Positions 5,973-12,868 of a DNA stretch of 12,868 nt are shown here, one piece after another. Source of the stretch: Deltaproteobacteria bacterium (GTDB taxonomy: Bacteria > Desulfobacterota > Binatia > Binatales > Binataceae); assembly GCA_021799555.1 (NCBI GenBank), contig JAJZAG010000072.1, forward strand, positions 1 to 12,868, written 5' to 3'. Every line of letters begins with the position of its first letter. Position 1 is the stretch's first letter. Both the position numbers and the translations under genes were made by a program. The notes beneath the pieces are model-generated. The model was not told the origin of the DNA and did no database searches. It saw only the letters and a list, made by a program, of their open reading frames with translations.

Positions 5973-8900
5973 TCAGAGGTTGGCGGGCGCGGCACCGCGT
6001 TCGTCAGCAAGGCGCAGGTGGCGATGGCAGAGGTAGATCAGAATCGGTTGGAGGAGCCGGGTCAGCACCATGATCGCGATCGCGCCTCCGATCACGACGA
6101 TCGCGAGCGGCTTCTGCGTTTGCGCGCCTATCTTGGTCGAGAGCGCGGCGGGCAACAATCCCACGCAATCGACCATCGCGGTCATCATGATCGCGCGGAA
6201 GCGGCGGTCGGAGCCGAGAATGATCGATTCGAGGAAGGGATGGCCCTCGTCCCATAGCTGGCGGATATAGAAGCTCAGCAGAATTCCATCCATCACCGCA
6301 ATTCCGAATATCGAGATGAAGCCGACGGCGGCGGAGATGCTGAACGGTGTGCCGGTGATGTAAAGCGCGACGATACCTCCGAGGCACGCGACCGGAAGCT
6401 GCGCCATGATGATGAACGTGTCGATGAAAGAGGTAGTTGCGCCGTAGAGAATTCCCGCGATCAAGAGCAGCGCGAACGGCACGACGATCATCAGGCGGCG
6501 GTTCGCGGCTTCGAGTTCTCCGTACTCGCCCGCCCATTCCAGATGCACGCCTTCGGGAATTCGCACCTGCTGCGCGATCGCCGCGCGCGCATCTTTAATC
6601 GCGCCGGCAAGATCGCGCCCGGATACCGAGAAACGCAGCGGGACGTAGCGCTCGAGCGATTCGCGGTAGATGAAGGATGCACCCTGCTCGCTCTCGACGT
6701 CGGCAATCTGGGCGAGCGGGACTTGCCCGCCGCTCGGGACGTTGACGCGGATTTGCTTGATGGCGTCGAGGCTCTGCCGGTACTGCGGCATCCAACGGAC
6801 GACGAGATCGAAGCGGCGGTCACCTTCGAGCACCTGGGTGACCGCCTGTCCGCCGATCGCCGCCTGCACGACTGCGGCGACATCGCCCGAGTTGAGTCCG
6901 TAGCGGGCGCAGTTGGCGCGATCGGGCGAGATGACGAGGTTGGGCTGGCCGAGCGAGCGCAGGACAAAGACGTCGGTAATTCCGGGGATGCGCTTTAAGA
7001 TATCGGCAATCCGGTTGGCGACCGACTCGTCGCTGTCGAGATCGTAACCGAACACTTTGACCGCATTCGAGCCGGCCTTGACGCCCGAGAGCGCCTCATC
7101 GACGTTATCTTCAATATTCTGACTGTAGGAAAAGCCTACGCCTGGGAATTGCCGGCGCAGATGCGCGTCCATGTCGGAAACGAGTTGTGCCTTGGTCATG
7201 CCCGGGGGCCAATCTTCCTGCGGCGTGAGGTCGACCGAGAATTCGATGTTGAAAAATCCGGTTGTCTCGGTGCCGTCATCCGGACGGCCGAGTTGCGAGA
7301 CAACGTTGGTGACTTCAGGATAGGAGAGAAAGATCCGCCGCATGCGATTGCACATCGCGGCTCCGTGGTCGAGCGATATCGTCAGCGGCATCATCGCGTG
7401 CGCCCAGATGTTGCCCTCTTCGAGCTTGGGGAGGAACTCGCCGCCGAGACGCGGAAACAGCGAGAAGCCGGCCGCGATGATCACGGCGATCACGGTTAAT
7501 GACAGGCGCGGCCAAGAAAGCACGCGGACAAAGATGCCGTGGTAGAAGCGGCGAAACGCCTCCCAGATCGGATTGTGCGATTCCTTTAAACCGCGCGCGA
7601 AGAAGAACGAGCTCAGCACGGGCGAGAGCGTGACCGCAAGCAGGATCGCGGTGCCGAGCGCGTAGGCGTAAGTATGCGACATCGGCGAGAAGATCGCACC
7701 TTCGACCCCGCGCATCGTAAACAATGGCAAAAACGCGACTACGAATATCAGCGTCGAAAATAGCATCGGTCCGCCCACTTCCTGCGCCGCGCGCAAGATC
7801 CGGCCGCGCACGCTCTCGTGCTCATACTCCTCGGCGGTCAGATGGCGGTAGATGTTCTCGATAACGATGACGGTCGAGTCGATGATAATGCCGAAGTCGA
7901 TTGCGCCGAGCGAAATCAGATTGGCCGGCGTCTTGGTCAGGTGCATCAGCGTGAACGCGCCGAACAAGGCGAGCGGAATATTTATCGCCGCGATAATCGC
8001 CGCGCGCAGATTGCCCAGAAAAAATATCAGCACCAGGAACACCAGCAGAATCCCGACCGAAACGTTTTCCATCACGGTCCTGAGCGTCGTCTCGACCAGG
8101 CCTGTACGATCGTAGTAGGGCACCACCTTGTAGCCCTTCGGCAGCATCCCCTCGGTATTAAGCTGTTTGACCTTCTGCTCGACACCTTTGAGCGTGGCGA
8201 GCGTGTTGCCATACTTGCGCATCAGGACGATTCCTTCGACGACCTCGTCCTGGTTATTCATCCCGACAATCCCCAGCCGAGGCGCATAGCCGACGGATAC
8301 ATCAGCGACGTTCGCGACGGTGATCGGCGTCGAATGAGTTGAGCTAAGGACGGTGTTTCGGATATTGCCCACGGAAGTAATCAGACCGAGGCCGCGCACA
8401 TCCATCGCCTGCTCGCCGACGTTTAGGTAGTTACCTCCGGCGTTGATATTGGCGTTCTGGAGCGAACTGATCAGAGTGGACAGTGGAACGTTGTAATAAA
8501 TGAGGCGCTGCGGATCGACATCCACATGGTATTGCTTGGTGAGCCCGCCGAAACCGTCAACGTCGATAACACCGGGGACCGTCTTGAGCTGTTTTTCAAG
8601 CACCCAGTCCTCGATCTCCTTTTGCTTGAGCAAATCATGGTCGTCGCTCTGAATAGTGTATCGATAGATTTCGCCGATCGGATTTTCGGGAGAGATTCCC
8701 GGACTAACGCCTTGCGGCAGCGTGATAAACCCGAGCCGGTTGATGGTCTGGATGCGATCCATGTAATAATCGCTGTTCCAACTGAAATAGCATCGGATAT
8801 CGGAGAGGCCGAACAGTGATATCGAATCCATCCGGACCATGTTGCGCATCCCGCCGAGCCCATACTCAGTCGGGACGGTGATTAGCTTCTCGACTTCCTC

Positions 8901-9074
8901 GGCGCTGAGTCCATTGGGGAGGGTAAGAACCTCGACCATCGGCTGGACAGGATCCGGATAAGCTTCGATATCGATCTGGCTGAAGGAGTAGATGCCGACG
9001 AGGAACAGGACGACCGCCATCCCGATTACGACGATTCGCTCGCGGAGCGCGAGCCCCATCAACATCTGAATCAT
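5973..9074 (-). CDS. CzcA/CusA-like RND efflux pump, inner-membrane subunit
   Basis: A 1033-residue proton-driven RND permease of full length for the heavy-metal efflux (HME) type. The first membrane helix is at about 12-30. The proton-relay motif in TM4 is IDFGIIIDSTVIVIEN with Asp393, Asp399 and Glu406, matching CzcA Asp402/Asp408/Glu415. Family landmarks include GRPDDGTETTGFFNIEF, GLNSGDVAAVVQAAIGG and FSISAAVGFISIFG near the C-terminus. By eye, the three CusA copper-binding methionines (573, 623, 672 in E. coli) are replaced by His559, Ile610 and Glu660, so CusA-type Cu(I)/Ag(I) transport is not supported and the substrate is undetermined. Serine and threonine follow Asp399 where CzcA has Gly-Ala. 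It begins 36 bases after the adaptor gene; the Shine-Dalgarno is weak (GGACAAG). It forms a tripartite pump with the two genes before it. Confidence 0.9.
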   Translation of the reverse strand: MIQMLMGLALRERIVVIGMAVVLFLVGIYSFSQIDIEAYPDPVQPMVEVLTLPNGLSAEEVEKLITVPTEYGLGGMRNMVRMDSISLFGLSDIRCYFSWNSDYYMDRIQTINRLGFITLPQGVSPGISPENPIGEIYRYTIQSDDHDLLKQKEIEDWVLEKQLKTVPGVIDVDGFGGLTKQYHVDVDPQRLIYYNVPLSTLISSLQNANINAGGNYLNVGEQAMDVRGLGLITSVGNIRNTVLSSTHSTPITVANVADVSVGYAPRLGIVGMNNQDEVVEGIVLMRKYGNTLATLKGVEQKVKQLNTEGMLPKGYKVVPYYDRTGLVETTLRTVMENVSVGILLVFLVLIFFLGNLRAAIIAAINIPLALFGAFTLMHLTKTPANLISLGAIDFGIIIDSTVIVIENIYRHLTAEEYEHESVRGRILRAAQEVGGPMLFSTLIFVVAFLPLFTMRGVEGAIFSPMSHTYAYALGTAILLAVTLSPVLSSFFFARGLKESHNPIWEAFRRFYHGIFVRVLSWPRLSLTVIAVIIAAGFSLFPRLGGEFLPKLEEGNIWAHAMMPLTISLDHGAAMCNRMRRIFLSYPEVTNVVSQLGRPDDGTETTGFFNIEFSVDLTPQEDWPPGMTKAQLVSDMDAHLRRQFPGVGFSYSQNIEDNVDEALSGVKAGSNAVKVFGYDLDSDESVANRIADILKRIPGITDVFVLRSLGQPNLVISPDRANCARYGLNSGDVAAVVQAAIGGQAVTQVLEGDRRFDLVVRWMPQYRQSLDAIKQIRVNVPSGGQVPLAQIADVESEQGASFIYRESLERYVPLRFSVSGRDLAGAIKDARAAIAQQVRIPEGVHLEWAGEYGELEAANRRLMIVVPFALLLIAGILYGATTSFIDTFIIMAQLPVACLGGIVALYITGTPFSISAAVGFISIFGIAVMDGILLSFYIRQLWDEGHPFLESIILGSDRRFRAIMMTAMVDCVGLLPAALSTKIGAQTQKPLAIVVIGGAIAIMVLTRLLQPILIYLCHRHLRLADERGAAPANL

Positions 9075-9110
9075 GGCTGAACTTGTCCGGCGCGCGCAAA
9101 ACCGCGCGAG

Positions 9111-10241
9111 TTACGAACTCTCTCCGTGGGCTTCGTGCCAGAGGGCGTTGACTTGAATGGTCTGTCCGGTGATGACGCGATCGCCGGGCTTCAACCCGGC
9201 GATGACGCGGGCGTAACCTTTTTCGCTCCACGAGCCAATCGCGACTTCGCGGCGCTCGATACGGTTGGCGCCGGCATCGACGAACGCGTAATAGCCATTA
9301 GTCTCGAATATCAGCGCGTCCTGTTCGACAACCAGCGCGGAGCCGGGCCGGGTGACTATTTTGACCCGCGCGAGCATCTGGGGCTTGAGCTTCAAGCCGG
9401 GGTTTTTCACCTCGCAGCGGATCTGAAGCGTGTGAGTATTGGGATCAACTCCAGGGCTGATCCGGGCGATAACGCCGTGAAAGACATCGTTCGGATAGGC
9501 AGTGGTAACGGCGTCGAGATTCTGTCCGACGTGGATCCGGGCGAGGTCGTCTTCATAGATGTCGCCGGTAATCCAAACGTCCTCGAGAGTGCCGAGCGAA
9601 TACAGTTCGTCGCCGGGATTGACGGCGCCGCCGCGAATCGCCTTCTTTTCGACGACGGTGCCGCCGATCGGCGCGCGCATCCATACGACAGGCGCGGGGG
9701 CTTTTATCGCGGCGATATCCGCGTCATCCATCCCGAGCAGTTCGAGCTTGCGCTTTGCGGCGGTCACGAGCGATTCGGCGAGATTGACTCCGCCCGTCAT
9801 CTCGGGTTTCCCGGTCAGCTTCGCGGTGGTAGCCGCCTGCAACAGCTCGGCTTCGGCGGTCATGAAGTCGGGGCTGTACAACGAGACAATCGGTTCGCCG
9901 CGATGCACGTTGTCCCATAGCGAAACGCGCGTCTGTTCGATTCTGCCCTGTACGCGCGAGACGATTGTCGAAACGCGGCGATCGTCGAAGCTCACCTGGC
10001 CTGTCGTTTCGAGCACGCCCGGCAACTCGACCTCCCGCACGGTGCTGAAGCGGGCACCCGGAACCGCGGAAAGCGAGAGCTCGATCATTTCAGGCTTTCC
10101 GACCTGGCGGATCAGCGCGGGTATTGCGGCTTGCTCGGACTGCGCCGCATGGGTGGCGGACTCGCCGCGGCATCCTGCGGCCGTTATAACGAGACCGGCA
10201 AGCGCGGCGAACGCCAGTCCTAAGTTGATTCGTGTCGTCAT
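9111..10241 (-). CDS. RND periplasmic adaptor (membrane fusion protein, CusB/CzcB-like)
   Basis: A 376-residue HlyD/CusB-family adaptor that would bridge the pump and the outer-membrane channel in the periplasm. The N-terminus is a lipoprotein-type signal (hydrophobic 7-22, TAAGC with Cys24; the -3 position is Ala rather than the usual Leu). The barrel-sandwich half is seen in VSRVQGRIEQTRVSLWDNVH and the hairpin entry in SLYSPDFMTAEAELLQA, a CusB/CzcB hallmark. Then come WMRAPIGGTVVEKKAIRGG, the beta-barrel ISPGVDPNTHTLQIRCEV, and the membrane-proximal end GLKPGDRVITGQ. The hairpin is short, and there is no extra metal-binding N-terminal domain or Met-rich segment. Its ATG overlaps the stop of the tolC-like gene as ATGA (10238-10241), indicating coupling; it has little Shine-Dalgarno of its own. 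Confidence 0.88.
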   Translation of the reverse strand: MTTRINLGLAFAALAGLVITAAGCRGESATHAAQSEQAAIPALIRQVGKPEMIELSLSAVPGARFSTVREVELPGVLETTGQVSFDDRRVSTIVSRVQGRIEQTRVSLWDNVHRGEPIVSLYSPDFMTAEAELLQAATTAKLTGKPEMTGGVNLAESLVTAAKRKLELLGMDDADIAAIKAPAPVVWMRAPIGGTVVEKKAIRGGAVNPGDELYSLGTLEDVWITGDIYEDDLARIHVGQNLDAVTTAYPNDVFHGVIARISPGVDPNTHTLQIRCEVKNPGLKLKPQMLARVKIVTRPGSALVVEQDALIFETNGYYAFVDAGANRIERREVAIGSWSEKGYARVIAGLKPGDRVITGQTIQVNALWHEAHGESS

Positions 10242-11566
10242 TTGGGTAGCGAAGCCCCGATAGTTTGTTCGAGCGCCACTTTACCGGCAAGGAACTGATT
10301 GGCAGCCTGCAGATAGTTGATTCGCGCGGCGTAGTCGCGGCCGAGCGCGCCGGCCAAGGTGGTGAAATCGATTTTCCCCGATTGATAAGCGATAAGCGCG
10401 ACGTTGAAATCCTGGCGCGAAAGCGCGATCAGCGAGTCTCGGTACAATAGCGCGGTCTGATAGGCGAGTTGGGTGGTGCGAAAAGTCGAAGTCACCGCCG
10501 CGGCGGTCTGCGTGCGCACCGAGGCGAGGTCGTCGCGCGCAGCTTCAAGGTCGTGGCCGGCCCTGGCGACGTCTTCGTTCTGATGCAGCCAGAAAAAAAT
10601 CGGCACGTTGAAACCTACAATCACCGAATGGTCCTGCGTCTGGCTCGGCGACGGCGCGAAATTCGGCACCAGGTAGTCATCGAACTGATAACCCACAGTG
10701 AAGTCGGGCAGGTATTCCATCTTTGCAAGAAAGAGCGCGGTGTTGCTGTTGCGCTCCGCCAGGGCGCTTTCGAGGATCTCCTGGCGAAGCCGCCATGCCA
10801 GATCGACGAGCGAATCAACCCGGACTTTGAGCGGTTCGAGCCTCAACGTGCGATCGATCGCGAGCGGCTCGTCGGGCGGACGGTTGAGCAATTGATTGAG
10901 AGCCGTCTTGTCGTTCAAAACCGACGTCTGGTACTGAGCCTGCTGCTGGCGGGCGGCGGCGAGATCGAATTCGGCGCTGATAAAATCGGTTTGGGTCGCC
11001 TGATTGGCGGTGTAGGCGATTTGCGTGACCTTGAGCACACGGTTCAAGTTGTCAAGATTTTCAGCATTGACCTTGGCCAGCGCCGAATCGAGGAGGAGCT
11101 GATAATAGCCGGCCTCGACGGCGGCACGCGTGTCACGCAGGGCGGCTTCGTAAGTGAGCCGGGCAATTCGCGCGTTGCGCTTGGCCTGATCGGTTTGGAG
11201 CAGAGCCTTGCCCGGAAACTGAAAAGACTCGGTCACGTTATAGGATTGCAGCGCCGCCTTGCCGAAGGGGTTGCTCGGGCTATCGGTATTGAAGAAGGTG
11301 AAGACGGGATCGTTGGGAGCATAGGCTTGCTTGATCGAATGCTCGGCGGAAAACCATCGTTCGCGCGAAGCTCTGACCGCGGGATTTTCGCGCTCGGCAA
11401 TCTCGACCAGTTGATCGACCGTGAGTAGCATCTCGCCCGCGCCAAACTGTTCCGGCGCCTGTGCGGTAGATGGAGAATGCGCCGCGAAGGCTGACTGAGA
11501 GGCGGCGGCAACTCCAGCCAGGAACACGAGCAATGCGAAGGCGATTCGTGGGGACGATCTGAGCAT
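10238..11566 (-). CDS. TolC/CzcC-family outer-membrane efflux channel
   Basis: A 442-residue outer-membrane factor, within the family's usual 400-480. A signal peptide covers residues 1-28 (hydrophobic 8-22, cleavage likely at AFA|A). Two similar halves follow, as expected for the TolC fold: the first from LTVDQLVEIAERENPAVRA (about 48-66), the second from the VDSLVDLAWRLRQEILESAL region (about 250-269), each with long Gln/Ala-rich coiled-coil helices such as AAARQQQAQYQT and VRTQTAAAVTSTFRTTQLAY. The protein would be the exit duct for the adaptor and pump encoded just downstream. It is the first gene of the operon, with a candidate promoter and dyad about 65-130 bases upstream. An AGGA lies about 11 bases before the ATG, rather far. 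The family is certain; the substrate is not. Confidence 0.88.
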   Translation of the reverse strand: MLRSSPRIAFALLVFLAGVAAASQSAFAAHSPSTAQAPEQFGAGEMLLTVDQLVEIAERENPAVRASRERWFSAEHSIKQAYAPNDPVFTFFNTDSPSNPFGKAALQSYNVTESFQFPGKALLQTDQAKRNARIARLTYEAALRDTRAAVEAGYYQLLLDSALAKVNAENLDNLNRVLKVTQIAYTANQATQTDFISAEFDLAAARQQQAQYQTSVLNDKTALNQLLNRPPDEPLAIDRTLRLEPLKVRVDSLVDLAWRLRQEILESALAERNSNTALFLAKMEYLPDFTVGYQFDDYLVPNFAPSPSQTQDHSVIVGFNVPIFFWLHQNEDVARAGHDLEAARDDLASVRTQTAAAVTSTFRTTQLAYQTALLYRDSLIALSRQDFNVALIAYQSGKIDFTTLAGALGRDYAARINYLQAANQFLAGKVALEQTIGASLPK

Positions 11567-11631
11567 CGATGTTATGTTCCTACACTTCCCCGGAGACGAC
11601 GCAATCCTCGCGCAAAGTCCGCCGAGGCGAG

Positions 11632-11652
11632 CCTCATTAAACAGGTTTGAGG
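11632..11652 (-). promoter_or_regulatory. Inverted repeat in the tolC-operon leader, possible operator
   Basis: CCTCA at 11632-11636 and TGAGG at 11648-11652 form a perfect five-base dyad with an 11-base centre. AAAC/GTTT bases inside could extend the pairing imperfectly. If the candidate promoter just upstream is real, the dyad falls at about +5 to +25, a usual site for a repressor operator. Efflux operons are commonly controlled this way, but no regulator gene is in the window, and a dyad this short can be chance. Confidence 0.22.
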
Positions 11653-11663
11653 AGACGCACGGA

Positions 11664-11693
11664 AGTATCCCGGGGGCGATGAAATATTAACAA
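11664..11693 (-). promoter_or_regulatory. Candidate sigma70 promoter of the efflux operon
   Basis: Read on the - strand, TTGTTA (rc of 11688-11693) and GATACT (rc of 11664-11669) are separated by 18 bases. Each matches four of six consensus positions. They lie in an AT-richer patch about 100 bases ahead of the tolC-like gene, the only stretch in this intergenic region with promoter-like composition. The predicted transcript would start near 11657. Support is modest because both hexamers are imperfect. Confidence 0.33.
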
Positions 11694-11755
11694 ATGTGAA
11701 GTGGCGGGTGGATAGGGAATTCAGCAGCGTGCTCGCACCGGAGCGTACGCGTCCG

Positions 11756-11790
11756 AAAGAGAAAACCCCGGCTCGAATCAAGAGCCGGGG
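11756..11790 (-). terminator. Intrinsic terminator of the cupredoxin-cytochrome c operon
   Basis: A perfect nine-base stem, CCCCGGCTC (11766-11774) with GAGCCGGGG (11782-11790), closes a seven-base loop. On the - strand it is followed at once by TTTTCTCTTT (rc of 11756-11765). It sits about 40 bases after the cytochrome c stop at 11829, the right place and direction. On the + strand no T run follows, so it acts one way. It also insulates the downstream efflux operon promoter. Confidence 0.88.
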
Positions 11791-11828
11791 CGGAAGCTTC
11801 AAGGATAGTTCGTGTGGCGCCGCGAAAC

Positions 11829-12401
11829 TTACTTCGCCGCGGTTTTCGCGGCGGCCGCGCCCGCCTGCTGCAGCGAGCGCACGTACATCACGACGTCCCA
11901 ACGCTCGTGCGCCGACATCGCGTCGTCGTAGGAAGGCATCAGCAGGATTCCGTCGCGGATCGCGCCGTAGATATATCCGTCAGGGAGATCCTTGCTGGTG
12001 CCCGAGACGAGATTCTTCGGGGGATCGTGGAGCAGATGAGCGACGGGGCCGTCGCCGAGGGCGTTTTCGCCATGGCACGGAGCGCAATTATTGTTGAACA
12101 GAGCCTTACCGTGGGCCAGGTTTTCCGGCGTCGGCTTGAGCGGGTTTTGCATTTTGATCGTCATCTGTTCAAGCGACATCGGCGGTTCGCCGCGATTCAC
12201 CGGCATCGTGTCGTCAGGCATAACGCGCGGTGCGCGTGAGAGCGGCTGCACGGCCGCTCCACGGTACATATCGATACTCCACGGGAACGACCACGCCGCA
12301 CTCGCCGAAAAGACAAGCGCCACACCAACCATCGCCGTAGCGCGCATCGCGTTGCGCGCGCGCCGCAAACCTGCCAGTCCTGTCACGTTCAAAGCCAGCA
12401 C
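11829..12401 (-). CDS. Exported monoheme cytochrome c, ActE-like
   Basis: A 190-residue class-I type c cytochrome. It starts at a GTG at 12401; an in-frame TGA three codons upstream rules out anything earlier. GAAAGAGA abuts this GTG, so translation might instead begin at the GTG at 12386 or the ATG at 12347 (residue 19). A signal peptide or anchor covers about 19-38 (hydrophobic 24-36). The heme-binding motif is CAPCH (Cys106, Cys109, His110), and Met155 in LLMPSY is the likely sixth ligand. The segment before the heme domain (MYRGAAVQPL, then DDTMPVNRGEPP) resembles ActE, the monoheme subunit of alternative complex III. It ends in a low-complexity Ala tail. It lies 21 bases after the blue-copper gene and before a terminator, so it is the last gene of that operon. 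It may pass electrons to or from the cupredoxin in the periplasm. Confidence 0.85.
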   Translation of the reverse strand: MLALNVTGLAGLRRARNAMRATAMVGVALVFSASAAWSFPWSIDMYRGAAVQPLSRAPRVMPDDTMPVNRGEPPMSLEQMTIKMQNPLKPTPENLAHGKALFNNNCAPCHGENALGDGPVAHLLHDPPKNLVSGTSKDLPDGYIYGAIRDGILLMPSYDDAMSAHERWDVVMYVRSLQQAGAAAAKTAAK

Positions 12402-12422
12402 TCTCTTTCAAAGATGATTGCT

Positions 12423-12868
12423 TTACTTCCTGACCGTTACAACGCCAACCATACCTGCCTTCTCATGTGGAACGCAAAAGTAATGGTAGGTTCCCGGCAC
12501 GGTGAAAGTGTAGGTGAAAGTTCCGCCCGGCGGCATGAAGCCCGAGTCGAAGGTGCTTGCACCTTTGGGCTCCGAGGCGTCCTTCGGATTTTGCGCGTCG
12601 GCGGGAACGAGCGTGACCGAATGCACGGTCTTGCCGGTATTGATCCATTTGACGGGCTGACCAACCTTGACGGTGACCTTCGCAGGCTCGTAAACGGCGG
12701 GGGTATCGCCCATCTTGATTACGACAGGGGCCGTCGCCGCGAGAGCCGGATTCGGCAGTGTCGCAAGGACCAGGGCAACGCCGATCGCGGCAGCGATTAA
12801 GGCGATACGCAGCCATAGGCGACCTCGAGTCAGGCGGGTTGCAGGCCTGATGCTCAGATCGATAACTC
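12423..12868 (-). CDS. Plastocyanin-like blue copper protein (cupredoxin), 5' end outside window
   Basis: The frame is open from the TAA at 12423 to the right edge with no ATG, GTG or TTG above 12713, so the start lies beyond 12868. Translation upstream of the internal ATG at 12713 gives a basic then hydrophobic signal peptide, RLWLRIALIAAAIGVALVL, ending PALA|ATAPVV, so that ATG (in VIKMGDTPAV) is internal. The mature domain is about 100 residues. Type-1 copper ligands, counted from that Met, are His31 (TVHSVT), Cys80, His83 and Met88 in CVPHEKAGM, the C-X2-H-X4-M spacing of plastocyanin and pseudoazurin. FMPPGGTFTYTFTVPGTYHY matches the family core. It is a small periplasmic one-electron carrier, co-transcribed with the cytochrome c 21 bases downstream. 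Partners are unknown; amicyanin-like is an alternative name. Confidence 0.88.
   Translation of the reverse strand, partial: VIDLSIRPATRLTRGRLWLRIALIAAAIGVALVLATLPNPALAATAPVVIKMGDTPAVYEPAKVTVKVGQPVKWINTGKTVHSVTLVPADAQNPKDASEPKGASTFDSGFMPPGGTFTYTFTVPGTYHYFCVPHEKAGMVGVVTVRK

Noticed and set aside
5098..6036. 312-codon open frame on + across the SMP-30 gene and the pump end
   Set aside because: It crosses two genes with strong homology features and a gap holding the SMP-30 ribosome binding site; no domain is recognisable in it.
5973..9074. HpnN, the hopanoid-transporting RND protein
   Set aside because: The protein has the HME-type TM4 motif, a three-gene efflux operon and CzcA-like sequence, unlike the HpnN/MmpL-like group, so nearness to hpn genes does not make it HpnN.
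9126..9920. 264-codon open frame on + opposite the adaptor gene
   Set aside because: Composition typical of the reverse complement of a GC-rich gene; the - strand adaptor has clear family motifs.
10469..11428. 319-codon open frame on + opposite the tolC-like gene
   Set aside because: Its product is Arg/Gly/Glu-rich without family features, and it mirrors a clear outer-membrane factor. Long antisense frames are common in GC-rich genes.

Overview
The window is GC-rich, gene-dense bacterial DNA with a Gram-negative envelope: a TolC-type outer-membrane channel, an RND pump and a periplasmic c-type cytochrome. Genes for hopanoid head-group modification (hpnJ, hpnI) mark a hopanoid producer. Codon style and gene mix would suit an uncultivated soil or sediment lineage such as Binatota, Acidobacteria or a deltaproteobacterial relative. 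That placement is inference only. No RNA gene, CRISPR array, insertion sequence or phage gene was seen, and no gap between genes exceeds 300 bases.

Block 1 (about 1-5026, + strand) is an envelope-lipid block. It holds the end of an ArnT/PMT-like membrane glycosyltransferase, a flippase-like UPF0104 / LPG-synthase-TM protein overlapping it by 17 bases, the B12-type radical SAM protein HpnJ, the glycosyltransferase HpnI and a DMT/EamA transporter. From the known pathway, HpnI adds an N-acetylhexosamine to bacteriohopanetetrol, HpnK deacetylates it and HpnJ rearranges the sugar into the cyclitol ether. HpnK is not in this window. The EamA and flippase-like proteins are candidates for moving the product or its precursor across the membrane. 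A candidate sigma70 promoter lies just upstream of hpnJ.

Block 2 (5023-11566, - strand) is a tripartite RND efflux operon in transcription order tolC-like, adaptor, CzcA/CusA-like pump, followed after 110 bases by an SMP-30/gluconolactonase-family gene. The first two genes overlap by ATGA. The SMP-30 gene converges on the EamA gene and both stop inside one palindromic CTAG. The pump keeps the proton-relay Asp/Asp/Glu of heavy-metal RND proteins but lacks the three CusA copper-binding methionines, so its substrate is open.

Block 3 (11829 to beyond the right edge, - strand) encodes a plastocyanin-like blue copper protein followed 21 bases later by a monoheme cytochrome c resembling the ActE subunit of alternative complex III. 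It ends in a clear intrinsic terminator (about 11756-11790). These look like a co-transcribed pair of exported electron carriers. The cupredoxin reading frame, including most of its signal peptide, runs off the right edge; the internal ATG at 12713 is not its real start.

The most interesting points are the hpnJ-hpnI-EamA arrangement without hpnK, the cupredoxin/ActE-like pair, and small regulatory signals near hpnI and tolC. No wholly new system could be demonstrated from this sequence alone.
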